DNA of 64,000 bases from Osedax frankpressi (lineage: Eukaryota; Annelida; Polychaeta; Sabellida; Siboglinidae). Under the pieces are notes generated by a model. It was not told the DNA's origin and did no database searches. It was given only the letters and a program-made list of their open reading frames with translations. The stretch lies in contig OZ038312.1 in the NCBI GenBank assembly GCA_964035775.1, forward strand, positions 13,713,071 to 13,777,070, written 5' to 3'. Shown piece after piece: positions 1 through 12,585 of this stretch; the first letter of the stretch is position 1; the number at the start of each line of letters is the position of its first letter. The translations under genes and the position numbers were made by a program.

Positions 1-2021
1 CTCGGATAGATCGGAAGTTGTGGTTAATTATTCGTAATAGTTCATATAGCGGTTCGTAGAGATCAACAGTGGACTCGATAACCGGTCAGCTTTAGTAGAC
101 ATCGGTATGTACAATGACGCTATTGTTGCAGGCGGTGTACACCGTACGACTGACGACGACGGCGACGTAATAGCGAGGGATGAGTCACTGGCATATATAT
201 AGCGGCAGTATAAAACCAGGTGATAATAGATAATTACCCACTCGACTTTTATTCGACTTTAATAGTTTCACGACTGCCGGTAGGCGGCGTGTTACGTAAT
301 AACTATTATATAACGCTGTGATTACACGGCACTCGGTGCCCATAGGAAAGGTGTTTGTTTATTTAACGATGGTTAACTACTCTAGTGCGTGAAGGCAATA
401 GGCCAGCCAGAGTGATACCTAGTCTAATAGGGGGGATTAAGCTAATGTTTGTAAACTACCACGAACACGTAACAAATCAAAGTCGTTTGAGGTTTTAATC
501 CTTCTTTAGATTATTCTACAGTCTATCGACATATCATATCGACATATCATATCGATATGTCAACATTAACTCTATTGAATTTGGTGTGCATACTAATCTA
601 TTACATCACTTGATGGGGTATATATATATTAACTTACTGAATATGCGAATGGAAAGAGAGCCTATGCAATAACCTATACTATACAGCATAGAAACATTGC
701 TGGCACATTAATAACTACATTGCTGGCACATTAATAACTACATTCTACATCTATTGCAGACTGTCGTCGAAAGAATACATTTCTTCAGTTTTACCTGATC
801 TCACTACACGTTGGAAATAGTAGACTTCAAAACGAGATTTCACGAGTTGTTTCCCCCCCAAGGAACGACGAATCGTCAAGAGCCAACTCGACTTTAGCTA
901 GTATAATAATAAGGTAGAGTTTAAACAATCACATAGTACGTTGGATAGTTGAGATCAATAAATAGGGGAGTAGAATATAAATAGCATGACCGCAACATGA
1001 ATCCAGTGCAATGCTATAACAACAATATATGTTCATAGTTTCCAGGGTTAAATCGTCTGGGCTTATCGAGTCGACCACCTAGTGTATAACGAATTAGTAT
1101 TTACCACATTGCGATAATACGACGTAGAGGAGAATTAGTAAACAGAGCCTAGATTTGCATATCAAATCAAGTCGAATCTAGAGGTGGTAACTTGTAGGTT
1201 ATAGAAAAATGTTCACTCTGTGCCTGGATAGAAATAATTGGTGCACCAACTTCGAGATGTGAAAATCAGACTTTCAAAGCCTTCGGGAATATATGTTTGC
1301 GTAATGCGTAATGACAACGAATTTCCTCAGCAAATGTGTGTATTTTTTCCTTGATTCTTGCCAATTCATATGAATTAACGTCCAGAAATGTATATGAAAT
1401 TATCACATACGAAAATGCACAATGAAAATGGCCATCGCTCTATCTCCTAAGATATTTAACATAGAACAAAATAACGTATACAAATTTTTTCATAATAATT
1501 TAGTTCGAAATAATTTGTTTCAAATTTAAAAAAAAGTTATTGTCAAAAATAAAAATATTGATTTACTTTTAAAAAATGAATATAAAATAAAATAACCGAT
1601 ATTAACCTAAATTGAATTATACATATAAAAGTTTGATATATCCTCGATATTTTGAAAAAATGATGTAAGTGGGGTAATGTCTATTTTGCACAAAGGCTCC
1701 CTAATTCCGACCACTACAAGTTGCTAATATCGGCCATCACGTGACCTATCTAACCAATCAAAAGATATATTTAAATTTGCGTGCGTTGTTCTTGAATTAA
1801 TCATAAATGAACAATTCAAGAAAAAACAAAATAATAAGTATTATTGAAGAATATATTGAATATATGTATTCCTATGTGAATTGTATATTTATTTATTAGC
1901 AGAACATACGCATGTAATATACTCGGTACACATGTACTAAATACTATGTAATATACTATAACATCCTAATGGCATGTGACATATATTATAATATATTAAT
2001 GATGGTTGTAATATGTAATTC

Positions 2022-2030
<9 letters not shown>
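1..2030. other. AT-rich DNA, no gene recognised
   Basis: The first 420 bases are richer in G, C and CpG than what follows and could be part of an exon or promoter, but no frame gives a recognisable protein. Two adjacent copies of a unit of about 25 bases, beginning cattgctggcacatt, lie at 695-745. A short palindrome-like cluster of catatcgatatg-type sequence lies at 525-565. The rest is low-complexity AT-rich DNA. Confidence 0.4.

Positions 2031-2064
<34 letters not shown>
2030..2064. repeat. (TA)n microsatellite
   Basis: Uninterrupted TA dinucleotide run. Similar short runs occur at 4738-4763, 5366-5386, 5931-5974, 6595-6641, 9140-9202 and 12546-12581. Confidence 0.9.
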
Positions 2065-2070
<6 letters not shown>

Positions 2071-2330
2071 AAATCGATTTTAAATTTTCATTGAAATATT
2101 AGAACAAATACTCATAAAAATATTAATTAATTAATATATAATATTATAGACATATTTATTATGTAATAATTAATTTATTTTTTTGATATATTTATTAAAA
2201 TTATAATATATGCCGTTTTTATCATTAGGTAATCCGAATAATTGCAATTCACCAATTAACGATATATTCTGGCATATGATTTTCTAAAATTACATTATCT
2301 TTATCCTATATTTACTCTGTAGTATATAAT

Positions 2331-3207
2331 AGATTGTAATATATTGTAATAGATTGTAATAGATTGTAATAGATTGTAATATATTGTAATATATTGTAAT
2401 AGATTGTAATAGATTGTAATAGATTGTAATAGATTGTAATAGATTGTAATAGATTGTAATAGATTGTAATAGATTGTAATAGATTGTAATAGATTGTAAT
2501 AGATTGTAATAGATTGTAATAGATTGTAATAGATTGTAATAGATTGTAATAGATTGTAATAGATTGTAATAGATTGTAATAGATTGTAATAGATTGTAAT
2601 AGATTGTAATAGATTGTAATAGATTGTAATAGATTGTAATAGATTGTAATAGATTGTAATAGATTGTAATAGATTGTAATAGATTGTAATAGATTGTAAT
2701 AGATTGTAATAGATTGTAATAGATTGTAATAGATTGTAATAGATTGTAATAGATTGTAATAGATTGTAATAGATTGTAATAGATTGTAATAGATTGTAAT
2801 AGATTGTAATAGATTGTAATAGATTGTAATAGATTGTAATAGATTGTAATATATTGTAATAGATTGTAATATATTGTAATAGATTGTAATAGATTGTAAT
2901 ATATTGTAATAGATTGTAATAGATTGTAATAGATTGTAATAGATTGTAATAGATTGTAATAGATTGTAATAGATTGTAATAGATTGTAATAGATTGTAAT
3001 AGATTGTAATAGATTGTAATAGATTGTAATATATTGTAATAGATTGTAATAGATTGTAATAGATTGTAATAGATTGTAATAGATTGTAATAGATTGTAAT
3101 AGATTGTAATAGATTGTAATAGATTGTAATAGATTGTAATAGATTGTAATAGATTGTAATAGATTGTAATAGATTGTAATAGATTGTAATATATTGCAAT
3201 AGATTGT
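2331..3207. repeat. 10-bp tandem array, unit agattgtaat
   Basis: About 88 head-to-tail copies of agattgtaat, with a few single-base variants (atattgtaat) clustered near 2341-2400, 2841-2900 and 3030. The unit length is not a multiple of three and its reverse strand lacks stops, so all three minus frames stay open for about 300 codons. These frames are artefacts of the repeat, not genes. Confidence 0.97.
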
Positions 3208-3786
3208 ATACAATAATAATTCATATGTATATATAAACATTTGCATATAAGCAAACTATACTTTATATACATATATAATCAGTTTGATGTTTAGTAGGCC
3301 CATTGCGTTATCTACGATGTATATTGTAAACTATACATTAAACTATATATTGTACTTGTAAACACCTCAGTGTGTACATTGTATACATTGTATACATTTT
3401 ATATGTGACAATAATTAAGAGCCAACTTCTTATCATTAGATTATAATTTGTATATTAGAATATTGAATATGATTATGTTTAAACAATGCATTTTGAACAT
3501 TGTTCATTACTTATGAACGCTATACATTACATGTTGTGTCGGCTTGACATTCCTATAGTTACATTATACAGACACCATTGATTGGTGTATACCTTACTAA
3601 TTGACTTATATTTTATCACTAATGATATTTAATTCGTAATTCAGTAATTAATACAAGTATTCTTTATAATTTAATAACGCGTGCACTTAATTTGAAATAA
3701 ATGAAGTTGCATCTATCAATTTTTTATTAAATATTAATAATAAACAATTATCACCACCTTTAAATTTAAGGTGCCGGTATTATCAG
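3208..3786. other. AT-rich spacer
   Basis: Sequence between two satellite arrays with no exon-like island. It includes short tandem gtatacatt motifs near 3375-3400. Confidence 0.4.
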
Positions 3787-4372
3787 ACGGTGGTCAGTAT
3801 TCTGGTACATGAGTCCTAATGCTGGTCAGTATTCTGGTACATGAGTCCTAATGCTGGCCAGTATTCGAGTACATGAGTCCTAATGCTGGCCAGTATTCGA
3901 GTACATGAGTCCTAATGCTGGCCAGTATTCGAGTACATGAGTCCTAATGCTGGCCAGTATTCTGGTACATGAGTCCTAATGTTGGCCAGTATTCTGGTAC
4001 ATGAGTCCTAATCCTGGCCAGTATTCGAGTACATGAGTCCTAATGCTGGCCAGTATTCGAGTACATGAGTCCTAATGCTGGCCAGTATTCTGGTACATGA
4101 GTCCTAATGCTGGCCAGTATTCTGGTACATGAGTCCTAATGCTGGCCAGTATTCGAGTACATGAGTCCTAATGCTGGCCAGTATTCGAGTACATGAGTCC
4201 TAATGCTGGCCAGTATTCGAGTACATGAGTCCTAATGCTGGTCAGTAATCTGGTACATGAGTCCTAATGCTGGCCAGTATTCTGGTACATGAGTCCTAAT
4301 GCTGGCCAGTATTCTGGTACATGAGTCCTAATGCTGGTCAGTATTCTGGTACATGAGTCCTAATCCTGACCA
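3787..4372. repeat. 32-bp minisatellite
   Basis: About 18 copies of a 32-base unit whose core is gtacatgagtcctaatgctg followed by a gccagtattc segment. Two main unit types alternate, tcgagtac and tctggtac, with some gtcag/gccag variation, which suggests block amplification. No coding potential. Confidence 0.95.
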
Positions 4373-4379
4373 GCTAATA

Positions 4380-4737
4380 TTGAACATTATGTTTCATAAT
4401 AATAAAATAGCAGTTATATGTGTTACTACATAATATATAACTGTACAAATGATGGACATCATAAGTTAATATTAAAAAGTTAGGTGATTAGCAGAAGTGG
4501 TCGGTATAAGGTATGTCTCTGTTATAACAACTCGGATATGTATAGTTAAATAATATGAAAAGGTTTGTTAATAATAATACAAATAAAGTATTAAAATATA
4601 ATAAAATATAAATTTATCACAGATTTATGACAAATTTATTACAAATTTCTAAAACCTAGATTCTCATACAAATAAAAGTTACTCGACATCTGACTTCAAA
4701 AACTTACTAACATATGTAAAATAAAAAAAGTATGAAT

Positions 4738-4770
<33 letters not shown>

Positions 4771-5928
4771 AAATTGAGTATTAAGTTAATTAATAAAGTA
4801 CAAAGTACAATTTTTAATTTTTGTAAAATATGTATTATATGTAAATTGATTATATGTACAAATGAAGAAAATGGTGAATATAAAAATTGTAAATGAAATT
4901 AATTTGTTTCTAATCCAAATATTTTTAATTATTTTGTAAGTTTTAAGATTTTTAGATATGCACGTAAATGAGAAGATTACTCCACAATTTGACCGTTTGT
5001 TTATATAAATTTACACACATATTTACAAATACTTCAGTCATTCACAATACAAAAATATATACACAAGAAGTGGCAAACTAATTACATGTAGGTTAAACAG
5101 TTACAAACCTACACATATGTATAACATATATTATATTACATAAGTTACTCAATATTATCAATAGTAATTGGTAATGATGTTGTATTATATAGAATAACGT
5201 TTTACTAAACAAAATTCATATTTTCCCATAAACAAATATTATTATGTGTGTACACTGTACAGTGTACACTGTATAATGTACAATCAATATCATATACACC
5301 TGTATATAACCTATATGATATATGTTATATATTTCAAAGTCAACTAATTAATTCGTATAACTTCATATATATATATATATATATACATATATACGCATAT
5401 ATAATGTTTACATTAGTAACTACTTTTATATATAATTTATTCTGTATGTTAATTAGTGAGTTCAATTCAGATACCGATAAACGAAACACGCACCGAGAAT
5501 TGTGTAGGCGTAAACGTGCATACGTCAGCTCGTGGTGCCTGGGCAATTGGTGAGTCATGCAATTATATACCGTACCCAATAGGGTACTGTGAAACGTCTT
5601 GGGTGATGACTCAATACCGACTCATTAGTAGCGGATTGGAACTCGTTGAGGGAATGTGGGAGTGTAGGCGGAGTGTAGGAGGAGTGTAGGACGGTAAGTA
5701 GTAGCTACCTTCCTACGGGCTTGACTAACTGCTTTTTATGAAAGACAATCCGATATGTTGAATATATTCGATATTTTAATGGGATGGAGGGAGGGAGGGA
5801 TGGATAGAGGGCGAGAAAAAAGATGGGAGGGGAGGGGGAGAGAGGAGGGATGTAGAGAATGGAGAGGTAGGAAGGGAAAGGGGAAAAGGAAGGGTTTACA
5901 TAAAAAAAATATGTTTTTACAAATAGAT

Positions 5929-5979
<51 letters not shown>

Positions 5980-6590
5980 CACACATATACATTTGTCTAT
6001 TTCGGATTATCACAACACTACATGTCCGATTGATAAATTTATAGTGTCAAGATCTTTAATAAGAATTTCAACAACAGGGAGATATAGCCAGAGGCGTCAT
6101 GTATATTTGACACTAACGTGCATAGCAGTGGTCAATGGTGTGGTCAATGGTCACTGGCGTGATGAGTGGTGTGGTGAGTGGCGTGGTCAGTGGTGTGGTG
6201 AGTGGTGTGGTGAGTGATGTGGTAGGTGGTGTGGTCAGTAGTATGATCAGGTATTTATATATTATTATGGTCAGGGCTATAGTAAGTAGTGATAGTAGGA
6301 TTCAATATAGGGATGGGTGAAGTTGTTGGTAGTGGTCAGCTCTAGTTATAAGTAGTGGTCAGTAGTTTGATGGGTGTGAGATAACAACGGTGCTCATCGT
6401 TAAGTGTATTACGTCATTACGGCGGTGATTTAGGACCATAGAGTATGCCGACGACTGGTCAGGGGGTGCCTAGATACGATATGATCACGTGATGTAATGC
6501 CGATTAATAGAGAGGCCAGTGTTTATCGCAGGTAAATTGAATAAAGAGATAAAGTACAATGCGATATTGTGGTTTGCCTGGATGTCAATG

Positions 6591-6645
<55 letters not shown>

Positions 6646-7036
6646 ACATACAATACCGATTTTTGTTCTCGATATATAAGTTTATAAAAGTAGGATGTGT
6701 GTATATATGTGTGAGTTTGTTTGTTGGTCTATATGTGCATGTGTGTATTTATATGTATGCGTGTGTATTTATATGTATGTTTGTAAGATTTGTAAGCTTT
6801 ATCTAGGCACATATTACTAAGCCAACTTTCTACAATTTCAATCAATATAAGAAAACAATAGAGAGTAAGAAGAAATAAGTTATTATAAGATCTCATTGTT
6901 ATCTCACTATCGTCGAAAGTAAATGTATTATGTATAAGGGTAAGAAATGGGTTTAGTGTGTGTAATAAGTGTAAGGAGAGAGGAGAGTATTGTGGGGGCA
7001 CATAAGCACTCTACTTTGGTGTAACGAGATCTTAAG
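4380..7036. other. Non-coding stretch with microsatellites and one weak exon-like island
   Basis: Contains TA runs, a purine-rich GGGA-type tract at about 5780-5890 and a degenerate GTGGT/GTGGTCA run at 6128-6240. A GC-richer island at 5440-5690 is described separately. No frame is long enough, or similar enough to a known family, to support a gene. Confidence 0.4.
5471..5549 (+). other. Orphan exon-like segment
   Basis: On the plus strand a possible acceptor (caattcag) precedes 79 bases that read IPINETRTENC followed by GVNVHTSARGAWAI and end at a good donor (ttg/GTGAGT). The segment is GC-richer than its surroundings and uses non-AT codons. I found no partner exon and recognise no family, so it may be a lone exon, a pseudo-exon or chance. 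Confidence 0.22.
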
Positions 7037-8447
7037 TCAGGTATAATGTTAAGTATAATGTTAGGTATAATGTTAGGTATAATGTTAGGTATAATGTTAG
7101 GTATAATGTTAGGTATAATGTTAGGTATAATGTTAGGTATAATGTTAGGTATAATGTTAAGTATAATGTTAAGTATAATGTTAAGTATAATGTTAAGTAT
7201 AATGTTAAGTATAATGTTAAGTATAATGTTAAGTATAATGTTAAGTATAATGTTAAGTATAATGTTAAGTATAATGTTAAGTATAATGTTAAGTATAATG
7301 TTAAGTATAATGTTAAGTATAATGTTAAGTATAATGTTAAGTATAATGTTAAGTATAATGTTAAGTATAATGTTAAGTATAATGTTAAGTATAATGTTAA
7401 GTATAATGTTAAGTATAATGTTAAGTATAATGTTAAGTATAATGTTAAGTATAATGTTAAGTATAATGTTAAGTATAATGTTAAGTATAATGTTAAGTAT
7501 AATGTTAAGTATAATGTTAAGTATAATGTTAAGTATAATGTTAAGTATAATGTTAAGTATAATGTTAAGTATAATGTTAAGTATAATGTTAAGTATAATG
7601 TTAAGTATAATGTTAAGTATAATGTTAAGTATAATGTTAAGTATAATGTTAAGTATAATGTTAAGTATAATGTTAAGTATAATGTTAAGTATAATGTTAA
7701 GTATAATGTTAAGTATAATGTTAAGTATAATGTTAAGTATAATGTTAAGTATAATGTTAAGTATAATGTTAAGTATAATGTTAAGTATAATGTTAAGTAT
7801 AATGTTAAGTATAATGTTAAGTATAATGTTAAGTATAATGTTAAGTATAATGTTAAGTATAATGTTAAGTATAATGTTAAGTATAATGTTAAGTATAATG
7901 TTAAGTATAATGTTAAGTATAATGTTAAGTATAATGTTAAGTATAATGTTAAGTATAATGTTAAGTATAATGTTAAGTATAATGTTAAGTATAATGTTAA
8001 GTATAATGTTAAGTATAATGTTAAGTATAATGTTAAGTATAATGTTAAGTATAATGTTAAGTATAATGTTAAGTATAATGTTAAGTATAATGTTAAGTAT
8101 AATGTTAAGTATAATGTTAAGTATAATGTTAAGTATAATGTTAAGTATAATGTTAAGTATAATGTTAAGTATAATGTTAAGTATAATGTTAAGTATAATG
8201 TTAAGTATAATGTTAAGTATAATGTTAAGTATAATGTTAAGTATAATGTTAAGTATAATGTTAAGTATAATGTTAAGTATAATGTTAAGTATAATGTTAA
8301 GTATAATGTTAAGTATAATGTTAAGTATAATGTTAAGTATAATGTTAAGTATAATGTTAAGTATAATGTTAAGTATAATGTTAAGTATAATGTTAAGTAT
8401 AATGTTAAGTATAATGTTAAGTATAATGTTAAGTATAATGTTAAGTA
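7037..8447. repeat. 12-bp tandem array, unit aatgttaagtat
   Basis: About 117 copies of aatgttaagtat. The first eight or nine units carry aggtat instead of aagtat and the remaining hundred or more look identical, so the array has two homogenised blocks. Because the unit is four codons long, one plus frame stays open as repeated MLSI for 471 codons. This is satellite, not a gene. Confidence 0.97.
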
Positions 8448-8464
8448 ATTCAGTCGTTTAAGGC

Positions 8465-8910
8465 GAGTTGGTATTAAGAGTTTAAGTAATTGAGTAATTT
8501 CTTTTTGAAGGATTTTAACATTTTTGGAGTCTGATTTATTGTGGAATATTATGCTTTCAGTTTTATAATAATTGAATTATAAATATTTGTAGCTCTAGGT
8601 TTCAAGGTCAGTTGTTGGCGTATTGAGATCAGTAAATGTTTTCTTCAGCATTGCAATTAGTTTTAATATAGAGTTACACACAGAGTTGCATACCGTCAGC
8701 GTATATATGATAGTCAATATTGTATGTATTTAGTAAGTGTTTGATATCTGATATATAGATGCAAATTAGTGTGAAAATTAGTGTGGGCTAGGTCCTGGGG
8801 GATACAATGTCACGACATACATTAATGGGATTGCTGTTTTTTATTGAGAATGTTCTGCCATTGAGGTAATATCTTAGTAAAGTGATTATTGAAGCCTAGT
8901 GATTTCAGTT
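8465..8910 (-). mobile_element. Decayed LINE reverse-transcriptase fragment
   Basis: Read on the minus strand, this stretch holds pieces of a non-LTR reverse transcriptase. There is a YLNGRTFSIKN-like segment, then a shifted PQG..GP-like region, then TLICIYISDIKHLLNTYN followed by DYHIYADGMQLCV. The last piece corresponds to the catalytic YADD box of jockey/CR1/L2-type LINEs (typically YHLYADDTQLY), with the second aspartate changed to glycine. At least one frameshift lies near the PQG box and several stops follow downstream. The fragment abuts the 12-bp array. It is an old dead copy and the exact clade cannot be assigned by eye. Confidence 0.7.
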
Positions 8911-9138
8911 ATATACAGAATGTTATAGTTAGTATTATCGTATGAAACCCATAAGTACATACTAACTTGTGTACTTATTATTAATAAGTACATACTCGTA
9001 CTGATTAATACTTGCAATATAGCTAGTAAGGTCTAATATATGTGAGTGAGTGTGTGTGTGTGGTGTGTGTGTGTGTGGTTATTTTCTTGTATATATATGT
9101 GCGCTTGTGTGTATGTGAATGTGGGTGGGTGTGCTTGC

Positions 9139-9205
<67 letters not shown>

Positions 9206-10217
9206 CACAGGCTGATGAACAGTCCCCACCGACCGGAAGTAGTTAAACAATCCCGAGTTGGTGCAGACGTCTTTGAGGAGCTGGCGATGTGAGGAGATCA
9301 AGGAACGTTTAAACACTCCGGTAAAAGGTAGAAACGCAGAAATGTACATAATTATAGTACTACAGTAAAGTTAATGGAAGGGGTTGAAAAAGCCCACTTT
9401 GATATACAATCCCCCAATAGTTCACTCTCACTCTCTCGCGCACACTCGTCGCTCGGTACGCACAGCGTTTAACAATGCAAACAATACAGAAGAGATACAT
9501 GTTGTCAGTGTAGTGACAAACGAAGATGTAATAGGATACTGCATTATGTAATTGAATAATTATTTTTATTTTTAATATATATGTATGTATGTATGTATGT
9601 ATACAAAAACATCTATAAATATAAATTATATATATATATATATAAAGTATATATATATATAAATGATAAATATATATTTATAGATTATATCATTAAATAT
9701 ATATTTATAGATTATATGATTAAATGGAAGATAGGTGTGTAAATGTAATGTATATATTCCCTGCAATAGTAATGATACCTTGGTGAAATATAATTCCATA
9801 TTCAAATAAAAAATATAGATAAAAAGAATAAATAATAAAATATAATTATAAAGACTTTAACAAAATGTAACTTGGCTTAATTTGATGATTGCTTATTGTG
9901 TTGCAATTGTGCCTTTTATGAAGAGCATTTAGTAATAGACTCTTTTCGAGCACATCTCTAGAACATCACTCAATTAGATCACAAATTAGCATTTAATTGC
10001 CCGGCCATCAATCAAAACACCAAACAAACAATGATAGAAGTTAAACACCATCTTTTGTGATTTAATTGCATATGCTAGTTGTAGAAATTTGCATATTTCA
10101 TGAATGGATGACATTATATAATATCTCATAGTGTAACACTACATTTATATATTAGTATATAAAGATATAATTAGAATGCTTTGTATAAATAATTGTACTA
10201 TGTACACATATATATAC

Positions 10218-10309
<92 letters not shown>

Positions 10310-10458
10310 ATGTATATATATATATTATGTATGTATATATATATATATATATATAAACCACTTACCACTCTACATTTCAATGTGGATAATTCATATTCTC
10401 TATTTCTCAATTTCTACAAAATGAAATCACAGTTTAGATTTAATTAACTCATAAATAT
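8911..10458. other. Region downstream of the last recognised FIP200 exon
   Basis: Includes a near-perfect palindrome (gtacttatta-t-taataagtac, 8971-8991), CA/TG-rich and TA microsatellites at 9045-9202 and a GC-richer island at 9203-9345. Two more AT runs lie at 10219-10350. The remaining FIP200 exons could lie here or to the left, but none could be confirmed. Confidence 0.4.
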
Positions 10459-10677
10459 TCCCTTCCCTTCCCTTCCCTTCCCTTCCCTTCCCTTCCCTTC
10501 CCTTCCCTTCCCTTCCCTTCCCTTCCCTTCCCTTCCCTTCCCTTCCCTTCCCTTCCCTTCCCTTCCCTTCCCTTCCCTTCCCTTCCCTTCCCTTCCCTTC
10601 CCTTCCCTTCCCTTCCCTTCCCTTCCCTTCCCTTCCCTTCCCTTCCCTTCCCTTCCCTTCCCTTCCCTTCCCTTCCC
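10459..10677. repeat. (CCCTT)n pentanucleotide array
   Basis: About 43 perfect copies of ccctt. On the sense strand of FIP200 (minus) it reads (GGGAA)n and begins eight to ten bases after the proposed donor of exon 22. The two long minus frames through it are repeat artefacts joined to the upstream exon. Confidence 0.97.
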
Positions 10678-10685
10678 TCGCTAAC

Positions 10686-12539
10686 TTCCTTGAGTGTAAC
10701 AATGCAATCGGAGTCCACATTACTCCCTATCATATTAGCAGCAGAGGAGCCAGTGTACATAGACTGAGTTAGTATGGCAGATGCAGACTTCACGTCTAGT
10801 ACCGAGGTCTCCATATGGGTGCTGCATATTAGATGGGGTTGAGGAATTACGGGGGCGAGTTAGTAGCGTGAATTAGTGGGGTAAAGGAGTGGGGTAAAGG
10901 ATTGTTATTCATTCATAAATTACATTGTATATAATAGTTAATGAAAAATATATATAATTATAATTACATAAATATTGTTTTATAGGATATACTCAAGAAA
11001 CCAGATGATGTATCTATTATACAATACTATGCAAATAAAACATTATTTTTACTTTTACTAAAATGAACTTGATAGTTTCCTGAAAGCTGTATAAATGTAC
11101 ATCTATATATAGATATGGACTCATATAATATTATATAACTATTATATAACCCAGCAAAAAATCAAGGTAATTTCACTTTTTGCATTGCATAATTTCTTTT
11201 ATTTTTAACCAATCATTTTTGTAACACATTAACAATTTTATAAGACTATTACGTCATTACGTTCAATATAAGACTATTACGTCATTCTGTTTTCTGGATA
11301 TTAGGAATCGAAATTATTTTGAATCGGATTAATATATAAAACCAAATGGCTTTACATCTGTAGATATTTCAATGTAATGCCAACGTATCAACAGATTGTC
11401 AATGTAAGGACAAATGAGGTAAATACACCGTCTACGATGTTTGCAGTGAAAACAGAGTGGTGTTGCAGACATTTAGGAATTGATAAGGCAGATAGATAGA
11501 AATAGATCGCAGAACACAATACAAAGTGACAATGAAAGTGACAATGCGAAAGAAATTAACGAGTAAGCATGAAAAAATACTTTGCATTGCTTGAAATAAA
11601 TAGACTAACATCCGAGTATCTCTTATTTTCTGTAGTTCTTTTATAGTTTCTGGTAGAAAATTAGAATTAATATTTGAAATAAATGATAAAAATGATTTAA
11701 AATCATATAAGTTATATTTAATAAGTTATATTGTATCTATTAAGTATATTAAGTTGTGTGGAACCTTGATTATTAATATAGAGTTTTTGAAGGTGGTTGG
11801 TCTCGTGTTTTAATTTTTCAATGATGGAGTCTTTATCTGACACAACTTTCTTAAGTGCTTCGTTAAAGTGACTCTACGTTGAGGGGATATCATCGATATT
11901 ATCATTTTATTGAATATCAAAGTGAGTAGGATCGTAGAATTTCAATAAAAGTAGGACAAAGATCAAATTAATGTTGATATTAATATGAAAATGGAGAAAA
12001 GAACGAGTATCTAATATGATTCATTGAAAGGGATAGAGTTTACATTATAATAATTCAAAGATTTGTGAAAATTATTGAAAATGTTGAGATCAGGGATAAA
12101 TAAAATAAAAAGAATTTGAAATGACTGAAATTATAAAATATTATAATATATAATGTATAATATATAATGTATAATGAATACGCAATATAAATTGATGTGA
12201 ATATAAATTGATAATAAAATAATCACAATTCATGATTTGATAATAAATAACAATCAATAAACTCCTATAACCTATAAACCAATAAAAGTATTCAAAAATA
12301 TATATAAAATTGTATAAATGGAATATAAAGGGAATATAAATGCTATATAAATGATGCATAAAGATTTAACAAAGTAAATAAAAAGGTTTACCTGATTACT
12401 AGCATCCAGACTTTTGCGTATCGAAAGAGTCATCTATAATTTATAAAAGCCAAAATTTATTGAGAAGCAATAATGCTTATGTGTATGTAGTATATACTGC
12501 TGTTGATATATATATATATTATATATGTATATATACATC

Positions 12540-12585
<46 letters not shown>

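Noticed and set aside
2290-3272. Three overlapping frames of about 300 codons (QSITIYYNLL type)
   Set aside because: Translation of the 10-bp array.
1690-4520. Possible inverted-repeat element with ends near 1700 and 4485
   Set aside because: The ends (attccgaccact... and ...agtggtcggtataa) match only partially over about 25 bases, with no target-site duplication seen and mostly satellite between them.
6359-6469. Candidate FIP200 Claw-domain exon (YSMVLNHRRND)
   Set aside because: An in-phase acceptor exists, but the open stretch is only about 35 codons and lacks the conserved C-terminal core of the Claw domain; the similarity is too weak.
7046-8461. 471-codon MLSI/MLGI frame
   Set aside because: Pure 12-bp satellite; unit length is a multiple of three, so one frame stays open by chance.
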